NCBI GenBank assembly: GCA_031264015.1
Contig: JAISET010000198.1
Location: forward strand, 1 to 64,000
Source: Deltaproteobacteria bacterium
Lineage (GTDB): Bacteria; Desulfobacterota; Desulfarculia; Adiutricales; Adiutricaceae
Length of the DNA stretch: 64,000 nucleotides
Direction: 5' to 3'
Positions 10,601 to 19,719 of this stretch are shown piece after piece. The notes beneath the pieces were generated by a model, which worked only from the letters and a program-made list of their open reading frames with translations, made no database searches and had not been told where the DNA came from. The first letter of the stretch is position 1, and the number at the start of each line of letters is the position of its first letter. Position numbers and translations under genes: made by a program.

Positions 10601-13600
10601 AGGACAACAACAAAAATGGCGTTCCTGATGACGGCGAATGGGATTCCGTCAGAGTTGGCTATCCGGACAATTATTTCGAAGTGGCCAACTTAGGCGAACT
10701 TCCAGGCAAGCTCTCGGCTGCCTTCGACCGCATCTCCAAGGCCACCGAGGCGGTCACCGCCACCTCTGACTCCATCACTTCAGTTTTGGGCGGCGGTTTG
10801 GCCATTCAAACATCCTACGTGCCCGATTACACTTCCAATCTGGATACTTCATTACCTGATGAGAACAAAGTCAGGGTCAAGTGGGTGGGAAACATCTTCA
10901 GCCTCTTTATTGACCAGTGGGGCAACCTCAGGGAGGACACTAACAAGAACGAGAAGCTTGACGTCATCTCCGGCGATTCTAGCGATCTTAAAGGGGATCT
11001 GGTTGTCAAATTCGAAAATCGCTCCGATTCCGACAATTCCCGTATAACTCTGTGGTCTGACGAAAGAGGCACAAACGAGCTTGAGCAAGCAGCCAGTCGT
11101 CCCTCAGTTGATTCGCTTTATGAACTGAACTCTGTTTGGGACACCAATAAATTATTAAGCCAAATTCCCAACGACAATTTAAATAATCCAAGGCCATTTG
11201 ATTCTATCGCGTTAGGCAGGCGGATTTACTCATACACAGGCAAGACACCCAGCGCGACTTCCGGTTTTACCTCCGGAGTTCCGCTCAGCAACTTTCTCTT
11301 CACTAAGGACAACGCCGACGACTTGGCTCCCTTTATTGCTCAAGGCTTTACTGTCGCGGCTCCCGTGATATTCACCGGGACGGAAGTCTGCGACGAAACG
11401 GCCAGGCTTAAGTGTGGCGCCGAATCAGTAGTCTGCAAAGAGCTTAACGTTTCTGCGGTAGGGACACCTCCGCATGGAATGACCGGCATCAGGTTGCAAA
11501 TTACCAATGAAGTTGCGGCCGGCCAGGTGTCCGTCGGCCCCCAGCTGCCAGGCGGGATACTGAACTTAAGGGTCGGCCGGACCACGGCCAAAGGCGTGGT
11601 GACAGCTCTCAATGATTTCATATACGACAATCATGTGGAACATTTAGTCAGGGCCCACCTCAACACCGGCGACACCGGAGCCTGGGTGCCAAACCTAGAC
11701 ACCAAAATACTTCCGACCACCTACAGCCCTACAGAAAAGATCAGCACAACCTCCGATATTATAAAATATGTCAGCGGCCAGGACATTAAAGGCTGGAGGT
11801 CGAGAACTGTTTGCACTCCCTGGGACACCACCACAAAGAAAACCTGGCGCATGGGCGATATTATCAACTCCAAACCAGTCATCGTCGGCGAGCCGGTTGC
11901 TTCCTACGATCTGCTTTATGGTGATTACTCATATTCGCGCTTTAAGAAAAATCTTCCCTCCCATACGGCCAGCCCGGGAACCAGAAGTCGGCGCATGATG
12001 GCTTACTTTGGATCCAATGACGGACTTCTCCACGCCATCAACCTCGGTTTTTACGGGTCTTTAGACGACGGTACTATCGGGTACTCCAAAACCAGCTTCA
12101 TCACAGGCGTCACCTATCCGGCCCACCCGCTTGGCTCGGAGTTATGGGCCTACATTCCCACCTCCGTGCTGCCCCACCTGACATGGTCGGTTGATCCTGG
12201 CTATTCCCACAGTTATTACGTCGATCTTGAGCCCATGATCGTCGACATCAAAAATACCTCCGGCTCCGACCAGTCGCTTGGCGGCGGCAAGGTGTGGAAA
12301 ATTGGAGAATGGAAGACTGTCCTTATCGGAGGCCTAAGACTTGGCGGCCGTTCGATAGAACTCGACAACGCCGACGCTCCTGAAAAATATCTCTACTCGG
12401 AGTATTTTGCTCTTGACGTGACCAACCCTGATGAAGAGCCGACCCTGCTATGGCGTTTCACCCATCCCAACTTAGGTCTGACAGTGACCAAGCCGGCTTT
12501 GGTTTCCAGCGCTGACGGCTGGCACGTCATCGCCGCCAGCGGACCGACCACCGACGTGGAACGGGTTGTCGAGATCAATAACGTTTCCACATTGGTCAAG
12601 TGTCCTGTGGGTAACGGCGGCGAACAGGCTTATAATGGGGTAAGCAACCAAAAGGCCAGTTTGTTTGTCATAAACGCCTACACTGGGGCCCTCCAGCGGG
12701 AACTGGGCGGGGAGGCAGACTTAGGAGTGCCAACGGGTCAGTCTATTCCACCGAATTCCTTTTTTAATGACTCCTTTGTCGTGTCGGCGGTGGGCCCCGG
12801 CTCGCAAAATCTCCTGACGGTCGGCTTAAACCCAGGCGACGTCGACTGGCATAACGCCATCGCCTATTTCGGATTGACGGAAAGCCGCGACGCCGCGCGT
12901 CTTGACAAGGGCGCTCTTTTTAGGCTTAAGATGGTTGACAACGCCGGAAATCCCGCGAACGTCAGCGAATGGCAGCTGACGACCATGTACAAAACCGACC
13001 GCCCGGTGACGGGCGCGGTCAACGCCACCTTCGATTCCATCGGCAACCTTTGGGTGACCTTCGGCACCGGTCGGCTGTGGGGCGAGGAAGACCGCTCTCC
13101 CTTTTGCTCTCTTCTGCCTTCAGCCCAAGCCGCCGCCTGCGAGGCAAACCACGTCAACTATCTCTATGGTCTCAAGGAGCCCATGGTAAACGGTGTGCTG
13201 ACCTTTGACGAGCTCAGGGAGACTTCCCAAAAGCGTATTGCCGATGTGACTAAAGCCAGAGTCTTTGGCGACGGCTCGGTTACCGGCTACAATGGTGAAA
13301 TTAACCCGATAAACTATTCAGAAGTCCTCAATAGGATGTATTCTGACGACTATCTTGGCTACAAGCGCGGCCTTAATATTAATTCTTACATCAGTTCTGG
13401 CGTGACAGCCAACACGTACGAAATGATCCTCACCCAGCCCAAAATAAACGCCTTGCCCAACGGACGCTCCAACCTGGCGGTCACCACTTACCAGCCATCA
13501 GTCGAGCTGTGCGATCCGGAAGGCTTCTCCTTCCTCTACCTTGTGGATACTTTCACAGGTATTCCCTCACCTGAATCCAGCAGATATAATTTCGACGAAG

Positions 13601-13890
13601 CTATTACCGGTCCTATCACCCTTGCGGGCTCCGATGGCAAGACTTACAACCAAATCACCGGCTATTTGGCCGCCGGAAAAGGTCAGTCGACCGAAGCCTG
13701 GATACTTAGAAGCTCCAATGGCGTGAAATACGGGACCACCGGAGCCAACCAGACGCCCTATGAAGTCAATGTCGAAAAACCAGACGCTGACGCCGTGGTC
13801 ACCGGAACTGTCTGGTGGCGGGAAGTGATGGACATGGGCATGAGCCTGGAGCCCGAGGATCTCACCAAGGGCCTGCCCGGCGCTCCATGA
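7633..13890 (+). CDS. pilY1: PilY1-like tip adhesin of the type IV pilus (2085 residues)
   Basis: A Sec signal peptide (about residues 1-27, ending FPTAVQAQ) leads into a very large exported protein. Around residue 507 the segment PFILVISSTYPSYDGD resembles the von Willebrand-like region of PilY1 proteins. From about residue 1455, MMAYFGSNDGLLHAIN is the hallmark of the C-terminal beta-propeller (Neisseria PilC/PilY1 domain). Two aspartate/asparagine loops look like calcium sites: DNNKNGVPDDGEWD near residue 992 and DTNKNEKLD near 1102; the second fits the EF-hand-like calcium loop known in PilY1. At 2085 residues it is much longer than Pseudomonas PilY1 (about 1160), with most of the extra length N-terminal. 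It caps the pilus group and ends before a strong terminator. It probably sits at the pilus tip for surface adhesion or calcium-controlled retraction. Confidence 0.92.
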   Translation: MSKFAAILVSLLFTVFAFQVFPTAVQAQHVDYVADIEQYKSEPFLKFIASIPQVMIVLERDWKIFYPAYNNLEDLNGDGSIDNGFNPSIAYFGYFDVDSCYTNDGSKFVRAQATVPQTQEQIEAMRPGVLKNNIPSPASSHGVCPGTSANGQGAAALWAGNWLNYIATSRMDAIRKVLYGGKRRVDTTTTTVLEPSYVPSTGIVWGAEIVSDNLWNDYAPDSPWFPAELYIGFARPIGNFMHFFARVDHAGFGIHDPRAASPLMKVKINVDSTFPHPVAKTPIRYWDWVYASGTIPDDSKLPVAPYAVPSTFTLPVLVEVCKPGNNSPTEGCWQYGSSFKPVGLMQQYGERSNMQFGLITSTLTTGGKNEIGCTNPDLDANFAEWRCNDKGGVLRHHIDSLPGKALNSTTGAFMAGGIIDTMNKFEITEYVDSIYPPPTGISISGNFQENRFISGINTGNPVGEMTMEALRYLAGATSGLPAYAPAGAENLGLTRANWNSRPTNLKADCIKPFILVISSTYPSYDGDQFPTAAQLSRPRLSHLNTSAVPANWSVPSYLNMITDLEGYRTSGAQYYFPKTSQLNSVRGVCTAKNFDAAVSLSNISGFCPSEPGLGGSYSLAAAAYYGRTHDFSTNDSDAPAEFFMVGLSPSIPHAVITDGKGHQANIVPTAVVSQGVVWSDFPQYLLPFKALPSGRTMVHFIMKRAQSDVNGVNFRMNLLAHFGSTLEPNESWGREFQNEADIALLTTSATPPQYRESKPFYINTGPFRSTANVMTYCPAIPANQIPQVTCENYPQGNAYYAFKNPDDPNDHLDVTDWNIVGLVVVTNAVGSESGWSAGLGYTINGVEYSGVYLDTANMGHDAGVTPGSNAYPYAKNGVTRAGIPNGFSHPNISYDALMTPWECPYAGFNGANAVNLCGEGTALAPAAGNINNYPAGIVGRFTGTYAFRSVPNLMRYIQVRSFKFDEQPVAQQPRNLPNPLWLAAKYGGFKDNNKNGVPDDGEWDSVRVGYPDNYFEVANLGELPGKLSAAFDRISKATEAVTATSDSITSVLGGGLAIQTSYVPDYTSNLDTSLPDENKVRVKWVGNIFSLFIDQWGNLREDTNKNEKLDVISGDSSDLKGDLVVKFENRSDSDNSRITLWSDERGTNELEQAASRPSVDSLYELNSVWDTNKLLSQIPNDNLNNPRPFDSIALGRRIYSYTGKTPSATSGFTSGVPLSNFLFTKDNADDLAPFIAQGFTVAAPVIFTGTEVCDETARLKCGAESVVCKELNVSAVGTPPHGMTGIRLQITNEVAAGQVSVGPQLPGGILNLRVGRTTAKGVVTALNDFIYDNHVEHLVRAHLNTGDTGAWVPNLDTKILPTTYSPTEKISTTSDIIKYVSGQDIKGWRSRTVCTPWDTTTKKTWRMGDIINSKPVIVGEPVASYDLLYGDYSYSRFKKNLPSHTASPGTRSRRMMAYFGSNDGLLHAINLGFYGSLDDGTIGYSKTSFITGVTYPAHPLGSELWAYIPTSVLPHLTWSVDPGYSHSYYVDLEPMIVDIKNTSGSDQSLGGGKVWKIGEWKTVLIGGLRLGGRSIELDNADAPEKYLYSEYFALDVTNPDEEPTLLWRFTHPNLGLTVTKPALVSSADGWHVIAASGPTTDVERVVEINNVSTLVKCPVGNGGEQAYNGVSNQKASLFVINAYTGALQRELGGEADLGVPTGQSIPPNSFFNDSFVVSAVGPGSQNLLTVGLNPGDVDWHNAIAYFGLTESRDAARLDKGALFRLKMVDNAGNPANVSEWQLTTMYKTDRPVTGAVNATFDSIGNLWVTFGTGRLWGEEDRSPFCSLLPSAQAAACEANHVNYLYGLKEPMVNGVLTFDELRETSQKRIADVTKARVFGDGSVTGYNGEINPINYSEVLNRMYSDDYLGYKRGLNINSYISSGVTANTYEMILTQPKINALPNGRSNLAVTTYQPSVELCDPEGFSFLYLVDTFTGIPSPESSRYNFDEAITGPITLAGSDGKTYNQITGYLAAGKGQSTEAWILRSSNGVKYGTTGANQTPYEVNVEKPDADAVVTGTVWWREVMDMGMSLEPEDLTKGLPGAP

Positions 13891-13959
13891 CCAACCGTTT
13901 CGGCCGGTCGGTTTCAAACCGATCGGCCGTCAAGCCCGTCTTTTTAGTTATTTTGAACG

Positions 13960-13996
13960 GAGCCCGGCGGAATTTAAACCGCCGGGCTCTTTTGAT
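13960..13996 (+). terminator. Rho-independent terminator after pilY1
   Basis: GAGCCCGGCGG (13960-13970) pairs perfectly with CCGCCGGGCTC (13979-13989) around the 8-base loop AATTTAAA, and TTTT-rich sequence follows. It lies about 70 bp after the pilY1 stop. Confidence 0.92.
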
Positions 13997-14300
13997 TTTC
14001 CGGCAGTCGCGGGCATTGGCTTGAGCGGCTAAAAGTCGGCGCGAGACTCGAGGCGGGCGACAGCGGCTGAAACCGAGGGTGGCTGCCGCGAGGGGGGGTC
14101 GAAAGAACCGGGGCAGACGCCGGGCCTGACGAGCGGAAATATCGCATAATGAGGACAAAAACAGGCAAGCTCGCAAAACTAAGCAAAGCAAAGTCCGACG
14201 CCAAGCGTATTTTGTGACATAAATGGCCCCGGAAACCCGAGACGCCAGTCCCTGGTGCCGACTTGCCGGCGGACGGGGGCGGATTCCATCCCGCCGGGTC

Positions 14301-15779
14301 TCAGGAACAAGCGGACAGATCGAGGAAGCTGGTGGCCACGCGCCCCACGAATGCCTGGTCGTGCTCGATGACGACCAGGGTGGGGGAGCTTGAGACGATC
14401 ATGTCCTCGATCTGCCTGCGGCTGAAGACGTCCATGTAGTCCAGGGGCTCGTCCCACAGATAGAGGTGCGCCGACTGGGCCAGGCTCAGCGACAACAGAA
14501 GCTTGCGCCACTGGCCCTGGCTCAGGTCCCTGACGTCCGCCTCCAAATCCTCCGACCCGAACCCCAGGTAGTGGAGCATGGTCTTGACCCTGGACTGCTC
14601 CAGACCGCGGTTCCGGCACAGGCCCGCTATCTTGCCCTCCGGCCTGGGGGCCGACTGGGGCACATGGGAGACGATAAGATTTCTGGGGCCTGCCAGCTCC
14701 CCTCCCAGCCTTCTCCCGCCGACCCCCGCCAAAAACGACAAAAGCAATGATTTTCCGCTCCCGTTCGCCCCCCTGACGGCCAGCCTCTCGCCCGCGTCGA
14801 GAGTGAGGTTGACGCCGCTCAACACCGGCTTTTCGGTGTAGCCCAACTGTAAGTCCCGGGCCAGAAGAAGTCTTTTTTGGGGACAGGCCAGAGGGGCGAG
14901 CGTCATGGGCGGGCTGATCTCCTCGGTGCGGAGCATGGCTTTCTTTTCCTCGTGGGCGGCCGCCCTCCGTTTAGAGACGTTTTTGGCCTTGCTGGCCATC
15001 TTGGCGGACTTGTGCCCGATAAACCCCCTGTCCACCGGGCCGCCTCCATATTTGGAGCCCTCGGTTCGCCTGGCCCAGGCGGCCGCCCGCTCGCCGGCCC
15101 TCCCCAGCCTGTCGATTTCGGAGGACAGCCTGTCGGCCAGCCTCGCCTCCTCCAGGGACTTTTTTTGATAGTCGGCCCAGTAGGAGTCAAAATTTCCCCT
15201 GTGGAGGACGGGGCCGTGTCTGCCGATTGCCAGGATATGATCGCAGGCATAATTTAAAATGAAACGGTCGTGCGAGACCAAGACAAAGCCCCTCTTCCTC
15301 GCGAGATAAGCGGCCACCTGCCCGCGGCCGGCCTCGTCAAGCCCGCCGGCGGGCTCGTCCAGGAGGGCCAGCCCCGGATCCCTGGAAAAGAGGACGGCCA
15401 GCAGAAGCTTGGTGTTCTCCCCGGGGCTCAAGTCACCCAGGGGCCTGGCCAGGGCGCCGGGGTCCAGTCCTATCCTGCCGGCCTCGGACTCCAGCAGATG
15501 GGGCGGAATCTGAGGGAACAACTCCCCGGCAGCCTCCATGGCGCTTTTCCCGACCTCGGACAGGGAAAAAGGAAAATAGAGCGCGTCCGGCGGGACGCCG
15601 ACCACCCCGGAGGCCTGCAGCTCCCCCGCGAGTATTTTAAGCAGGGTCGTCTTGCCCCTCCCGTTGCGGCCAATCAGACCCAGGCGCCAGTCGGAGGAAA
15701 AGCTAAGGGAAAAATCTTTAAAGACGTCGTCATGGCCATGGTAGCCAAAAGACATGTTGGAGATCGCGACGGTGCTCAA
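14301..15779 (-). CDS. ABC-F ATPase, ribosomal-protection type (Lsa/Msr-like)
   Basis: There are two ABC ATPase domains in one soluble chain and no membrane segments. Walker A motifs are GRNGRGKTT (37-45) and GANGSGKS (337-344). The first signature is LSPGE (117-121) and the second LSQGQ. Walker B motifs end LALLDEP (137-143) and LYLWDEP. The linker (about 205-285) is charged and contains the ERAAAWARR and DRGFIGHKSAKM stretches typical of antibiotic-resistance ABC-F proteins. These proteins enter the ribosomal E site and displace antibiotics such as lincosamides, streptogramins or pleuromutilins; the drug cannot be told from sequence. The TTG start at 15779 is supported by GGAGGG a few bases upstream. 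A decayed partial copy lies about 1.1 kb upstream. Confidence 0.88.
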   Translation of the reverse strand: MSTVAISNMSFGYHGHDDVFKDFSLSFSSDWRLGLIGRNGRGKTTLLKILAGELQASGVVGVPPDALYFPFSLSEVGKSAMEAAGELFPQIPPHLLESEAGRIGLDPGALARPLGDLSPGENTKLLLAVLFSRDPGLALLDEPAGGLDEAGRGQVAAYLARKRGFVLVSHDRFILNYACDHILAIGRHGPVLHRGNFDSYWADYQKKSLEEARLADRLSSEIDRLGRAGERAAAWARRTEGSKYGGGPVDRGFIGHKSAKMASKAKNVSKRRAAAHEEKKAMLRTEEISPPMTLAPLACPQKRLLLARDLQLGYTEKPVLSGVNLTLDAGERLAVRGANGSGKSLLLSFLAGVGGRRLGGELAGPRNLIVSHVPQSAPRPEGKIAGLCRNRGLEQSRVKTMLHYLGFGSEDLEADVRDLSQGQWRKLLLSLSLAQSAHLYLWDEPLDYMDVFSRRQIEDMIVSSSPTLVVIEHDQAFVGRVATSFLDLSACS

Positions 15780-16456
15780 GCTTCCCTCCCCATGACAGCC
15801 GTCGTCGGACCCGGCGAAACCAAGTTTAACTTTGGCGGTCAGCCTTGGGAAAACAACGGTTCAAAAAGTATTCAATTGTTTTATTGATAATTAAGAGACC
15901 GCATTGCCGACGCCGAGCTTATTTGGCCTCAAAGGTGCCAAACAAACGGTCGCCGGCGGGCGGCGTCACGGACGAGCGCCCGGGAGACGGGCATTATTAG
16001 GCGAGATTATATCTTCACTGGAGGGACACCTGGTGAAAAGTGTGGAAAAGAAGCTGCAAAAAAAATAAAAACTGAAAAAATTCGCAACGTCGCCGGGAAT
16101 TGAAGAACAATGAGAATTAAAACTTCAAACCGGCGGCCGGACATTAAAAAAAAGCCGCGATAAATTCATGGTCATAATACGCCGGTTGGAAAAATTGTCA
16201 AGCATGCGGGCTTCACAACTTCATGCGGTCTTCGAATCGGCGGTCGGTCCCGGTTGTCCCGTCTGGCCGCCGTCATACGCGCCAGTCAGACGGACTAATT
16301 TTCGGCCGGGCTTCTCCGCGGCGAACCGCCAAAATTACTCCTTGACGACGACATGACCGCGGCTTACGTTCCCGTTCCCTGGAGGAAGAATTGTAAGCGT
16401 TCGCGGGGGCGGCCCGCCTTGGTTCCGGGGCCCGCTTTAATCGTCGGCCCAATCCG
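15780..16456. other. Upstream region of the ABC-F gene, partly duplicated further right
   Basis: No gene is supported. AT-rich sequence at 15865-15895 and 16000-16180 probably holds the promoter of the ABC-F gene. The part from about 15870 to 16010 resembles 17305-17455 (for example, both carry a TGCCGAC...GC(G)GCT(T)ATTTGG stretch). This suggests that the duplication which produced the decayed ABC-F copy also included promoter DNA. Confidence 0.5.
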
Positions 16457-16702
16457 TCACCAGGCCCGGGCGACAGGGTCCGGTTTTAAATAATCGGCAT
16501 GCGGCAAGCCGGGCGGCGCCTTCTTGTCAGGCTCTCCGGCAGGCTCTTTTTTAGTGGTCCTCTTCCCTGCCGGCTCCTTCTTGTCAGGCTCCCCGGCAGG
16601 CTTTTTCTCTGAGGCCTCCGCCACGACGGCCTTTTCCTTGCTTTCCTTAAGTAGTTTCTCTCGTGTTTGGGCCATCTCGGCCTTTCTCGTCCTCCTCGCC
16701 AT
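16457..16702 (-). CDS. Small lysine-rich ORF, doubtful (possible TetR N-terminal remnant)
   Basis: The 81-residue translation begins MARRTRKAEMAQTREKLLKE, which resembles the first helix of TetR-family regulators. It then turns into a low-complexity Lys/Glu/Pro/Ala stretch with two copies of an AGEPDKKxPAG-like unit, encoded by an imperfect DNA repeat 56 bp apart. There is no HTH recognition helix and no ligand domain. It sits between the intact ABC-F gene and its decayed copy. It could be a remnant regulator of the resistance gene overgrown by repeats, a small real protein, or not a gene. The ribosome binding site is weak. Confidence 0.25.
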   Translation of the reverse strand: MARRTRKAEMAQTREKLLKESKEKAVVAEASEKKPAGEPDKKEPAGKRTTKKEPAGEPDKKAPPGLPHADYLKPDPVARAW

Positions 16703-16923
16703 CCTGTTGCCATCGTCGAAGGTGATAAATTAACCATGGGGACAGAAATCTTGACGGCAATTTTCATCCCGGGGAAGGTCCTGGACTCGGGTCCGGCCCC
16801 AACCCTGGCAGGGGTCACCAGGGACCCCGTGAACGCTTGCTTATGGCGGCACCCTTTTGTGCAGCTTTTTTTTTAATGGATGGCATACTTTTGGCGCGGC
16901 AAAGCGAGCCATAATGGCAACCT

Positions 16924-17290
16924 TTTTTCATAGCATTTCCAAGCTCGTCCGGGAGGGCCGGACCCGGCTCCATGGAAAAAAGGACGGTCGGCGGAGGCCT
17001 GGTGTTCTCGACAGGGCCCAAGCCCCCCGAGGGTCCGGCCGGGGCTTCCGGGTCCAAGCCCGACCCGTCCGCCCCGGACGCCGACGGATGCCGCCAAGTT
17101 CCGGGGAAAGGACTCCCCGCGGGCCTCCGGGGCGCTTTTCCCGACCCCGGGCGGGGAAAAAGGGAAACGGACGGCGTCTGGCAGGACGGCGGCAGCCCCG
17201 GAGGCCCGGAGACAGCCCGCCGGAATTTTGAGCGGTGTCGCCCCGCCCGTTGCGGCCGAATTTAAAATCAGCCGTCCGCCCGCCGCAAAA
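16924..17290 (-). pseudogene. Decayed partial duplicate of the ABC-F gene (first ATPase domain)
   Basis: In the frame running left from 17304, the translation aligns with residues about 32-150 of the intact ABC-F protein. GGATPLKIPAGCLRASG matches GRGKTTLLKILAGELQASG, AVRFPFSPPGVGKSAPEA matches ALYFPFSLSEVGKSAMEA, and GRVGLGPGSPGRTLGGLGP matches GRIGLDPGALARPLGDLSP. The Walker A lysine and threonines are lost, the signature is destroyed, and only a fragment of the ATPase domain remains. The copy is in the same orientation, about 1.5 kb away. This is direct sequence evidence of a tandem segmental duplication followed by decay. GC content stayed high while coding sense was lost. Confidence 0.75.
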
Positions 17291-17523
17291 CGACAGCCAA
17301 ACAAAGTGTTATATTGTGTAATTGAAGAAAAAATTGCCTGCCGACAGCGCGGCTATTTTGGCGCGAAGCGACAAGGCGATCGGCGGGAGGAGGGCGAAAC
17401 CAGTGACAGGCAGGCCGGGGGAGGGCGTTATAGGGCGGGCTTTATAGACGAGATTATTTCCTAGCGAGAACGTTCCTTATGAAAAATGTCGCGGACCGCT
17501 GAAAGGCGAGACTAAATCGACGT

Positions 17524-17559
17524 AAAAAAACCCTTGAAAACGGCTGCTTTCAAGGGTTT
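17524..17559 (-). terminator. Terminator downstream of tRNA-Asn
   Basis: AAACCCTTGAAA (17528-17539) and TTTCAAGGGTTT (17548-17559) form a 12-bp stem with an 8-base loop. On the minus strand the stem is followed by a T run (the A run at 17524-17530 on the plus strand). It lies about 45 bp past the 3' end of the tRNA. Confidence 0.9.
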
Positions 17560-17603
17560 GGAATATTTTTTGCCGGTCTTGGCCAAACGTTTCAAAATGT
17601 TAA

Positions 17604-17679
<76 letters not shown>

Positions 17680-17876
17680 ACTAAAGTCGGTTAAAAAATT
17701 CTCCGCCCGGCCGCGCGCCCCCGGTCTCGCCGGGGCTCTGGCCAAACAACCAAAGAATTTTAAACCTGGCCGCAGGGTTTGTCAAGTTTTTTTTGGAGGC
17801 CTTTTTCCGGCCTGCCGCCGCCCTCCCCGACCCGCCGGTCGGAGGCCGGTCCGGGAGGGCGGCCGGGCGGACCCGG

Positions 17877-19088
17877 CTAGGAGCCGACGATTTCCTGGAG
17901 AGCCTCGGCGTTGGTCTCCAGCCAGTTGAGGCCCCTGAGAAAGTGGGTCAGGTACGACAAGGCCTCGTAACTGTTGATGTTGTCGGCGTCCAGGTAGTAC
18001 CAAAGCTCGGTCAGCCAATAGATGAGGTAGAAGTGGGCCCCGGCCAGCATGCGGACGAAGACGCGCCTCTCCACCGGGCTCAGGGCCAGGGCCGGCGCGT
18101 CCTTGAGAACCCCGTTGTAGCCCCGCACGAAGTTTCGGCAGTCCTCCAGGCGCAGGGCCCCGTCGTTCTCCATGTCCCAGGAGCCGCAGCAGTAGACCAG
18201 GCCGAGGCAGACGTCGAAGATCCTGGCGTCGACCTTGGACCAGTCGAAGTCGAACAGGCCCACGGTCTCCTCGCCGTCGAACTTGACGTTGCCGGCGTGG
18301 TAATCCCCGTGGACCGGGACCTCCAGAAGCGCCCCGTACTCCTCGGGCGAGACGGCGAACCGCTCCATGTAGCCCAGGATCGCGGGCAGGACGGCGTTGA
18401 AGTTGGCGTGGAAGAGGGTCTCCAGGGGCTGGGCGGCCCGCTGCTTGAAGATCCTGACGAAGTCCGGGATGAGCGCCCTGACCTTGGGCTCGGTCTTGCG
18501 CTGGTCGTCGGCGGGGACGAAGGTGGCCGCGGCCTTGTGGTAGCGGGCCAGGAGGGCGCCGAGGTTGACGAACTCCCGGGGCGTGCTCTTGTTCTCGATC
18601 CAGGTGTACTTGTCGAGGCCCCGCAAAAAACGGTAGACGGTGAAGACGCGGCTGACGGTCTTGCCGTTTTTCAGCTCGTTGAGCCTGACGAAGGTGCGCC
18701 CGTCCGCCGTCGGATAGATGCCCGCCGCCTCCTCGAAGCCGTTGGCCAGGACGTGGGCGATCAGGGCGTGCTCCATGGCCACGTCGTTGTCGGTGGCCTC
18801 GGCCTTGTACTTGCGGACAAAATAGTCGGTCCTCTGGCCGTCGCGCTCGATGAGCACGCCGAAGCTGCGGTTGGTGTAGCCGCCGAAAACCTCGTGGATC
18901 TCCTGGATCTGCCCCAGATGGCCGAAATGTTGGTCGAACAGCTCGTAGATCTGGTTGTTGAGGACCTGGGACTCCACGGCGGCGTAGGTCTCCTCCAAAA
19001 CCTTCCTTCCTTTGACCAAATAATCGCGGCACTCCTCGAACTGGTGGGGGCTGACCCTCACTATTTGTTTCATCTTACTAACGTCCAT
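17877..19088 (-). CDS. Choline/ethanolamine kinase-like phosphotransferase (APH/LicA-like fold), paralogue B
   Basis: The protein has 403 residues. The ATG at 19088 is preceded by AGGAGG (19095-19100) six bases away. The catalytic loop VPVHGDYHAGNVKF and the metal-binding GLFDFDWSKVD are the Brenner and DFG-equivalent motifs of the aminoglycoside/choline kinase superfamily. An N-terminal lobe with GGYTNRSFGV and FVRKYKAE (nucleotide loop and lysine) precedes them, and a helical extension of about 70 residues sits in front of the kinase fold. It is clearly paralogous to the kinase at 23114-24352: both share FGGYxNRSFGV, FVRKYKA and FDFDWSK motifs. Substrate is inferred, not shown: position among amine-methyltransferase genes and next to the eut locus favours an aminoalcohol such as choline or ethanolamine. 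Homoserine or sugar kinases share the fold. Confidence 0.7.
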   Translation of the reverse strand: MDVSKMKQIVRVSPHQFEECRDYLVKGRKVLEETYAAVESQVLNNQIYELFDQHFGHLGQIQEIHEVFGGYTNRSFGVLIERDGQRTDYFVRKYKAEATDNDVAMEHALIAHVLANGFEEAAGIYPTADGRTFVRLNELKNGKTVSRVFTVYRFLRGLDKYTWIENKSTPREFVNLGALLARYHKAAATFVPADDQRKTEPKVRALIPDFVRIFKQRAAQPLETLFHANFNAVLPAILGYMERFAVSPEEYGALLEVPVHGDYHAGNVKFDGEETVGLFDFDWSKVDARIFDVCLGLVYCCGSWDMENDGALRLEDCRNFVRGYNGVLKDAPALALSPVERRVFVRMLAGAHFYLIYWLTELWYYLDADNINSYEALSYLTHFLRGLNWLETNAEALQEIVGS

Positions 19089-19719
19089 GGGCAACCTCCT
19101 GGTTTGGCGGGCCTGCGGCGGATGGCCGCGGCTCTCAAAAGGAAAAAGGGTTGTCCTCTATTTAACGCCCTGATGGCCGCTGCCTCCTTAAGCGGTCTCC
19201 AACAAGTTATGGACAAAGAGGATTGGTTTCTGAACGCCGCCCGGACGAGGGAGGCCGGCCGTTCGCGTCGGCGGCCCGGGGGCGCTCAAGACGACTGAAG
19301 CGTGTTCGCGGCGGTTTCGTTGATATGGAGAGCGAAAAAATAAAAAATAAAAAACTCGAGACGCGCCGAAAAAGAGAAAGGCCGTCCCGCATGGACACTA
19401 ATCGACCCGGGGGCGATCTTTGGACAAATATTCGGGCGGCCTGGACGAGCCGAAAGCCGCCGCGGCGACTATAGTCGTATTATACAAGAAAAATGAGGAC
19501 AAGTCCAGCCGTTTGCCGAACGCTGGCCGACAGCCGCCCTACGACGGGCGCCGGACCGCGGCGGGGCGCCAATTTATCAGCCCGGCCTCCAGCGAACCGG
19601 CCGCCGGGGCCTGTTTTCCCGGGCGCCCCTCGGAAACATCCGGCGGGCCGCGCCCCCCGGGCCGCCTTTTGGGCGACCCGGGGGCGGGCTAAAAATCGGC
19701 GGCCGGCCTGGCGCCGGAA
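19089..19719. other. Spacer with no supported gene
   Basis: This 630-bp GC-rich gap lies between the kinase and the MttB-like gene. Open frames on both strands have arginine/proline-rich translations, no domains and no start signals. A short AT-rich patch near 19325-19365 could hold the kinase promoter. Confidence 0.5.

Noticed and set aside
17877-17879. TAG stops elsewhere (kinase, eutB, pilX) as pyrrolysine codons
   Set aside because: The proteins end there at family length, and the sequence after the TAG shows no homologous continuation.
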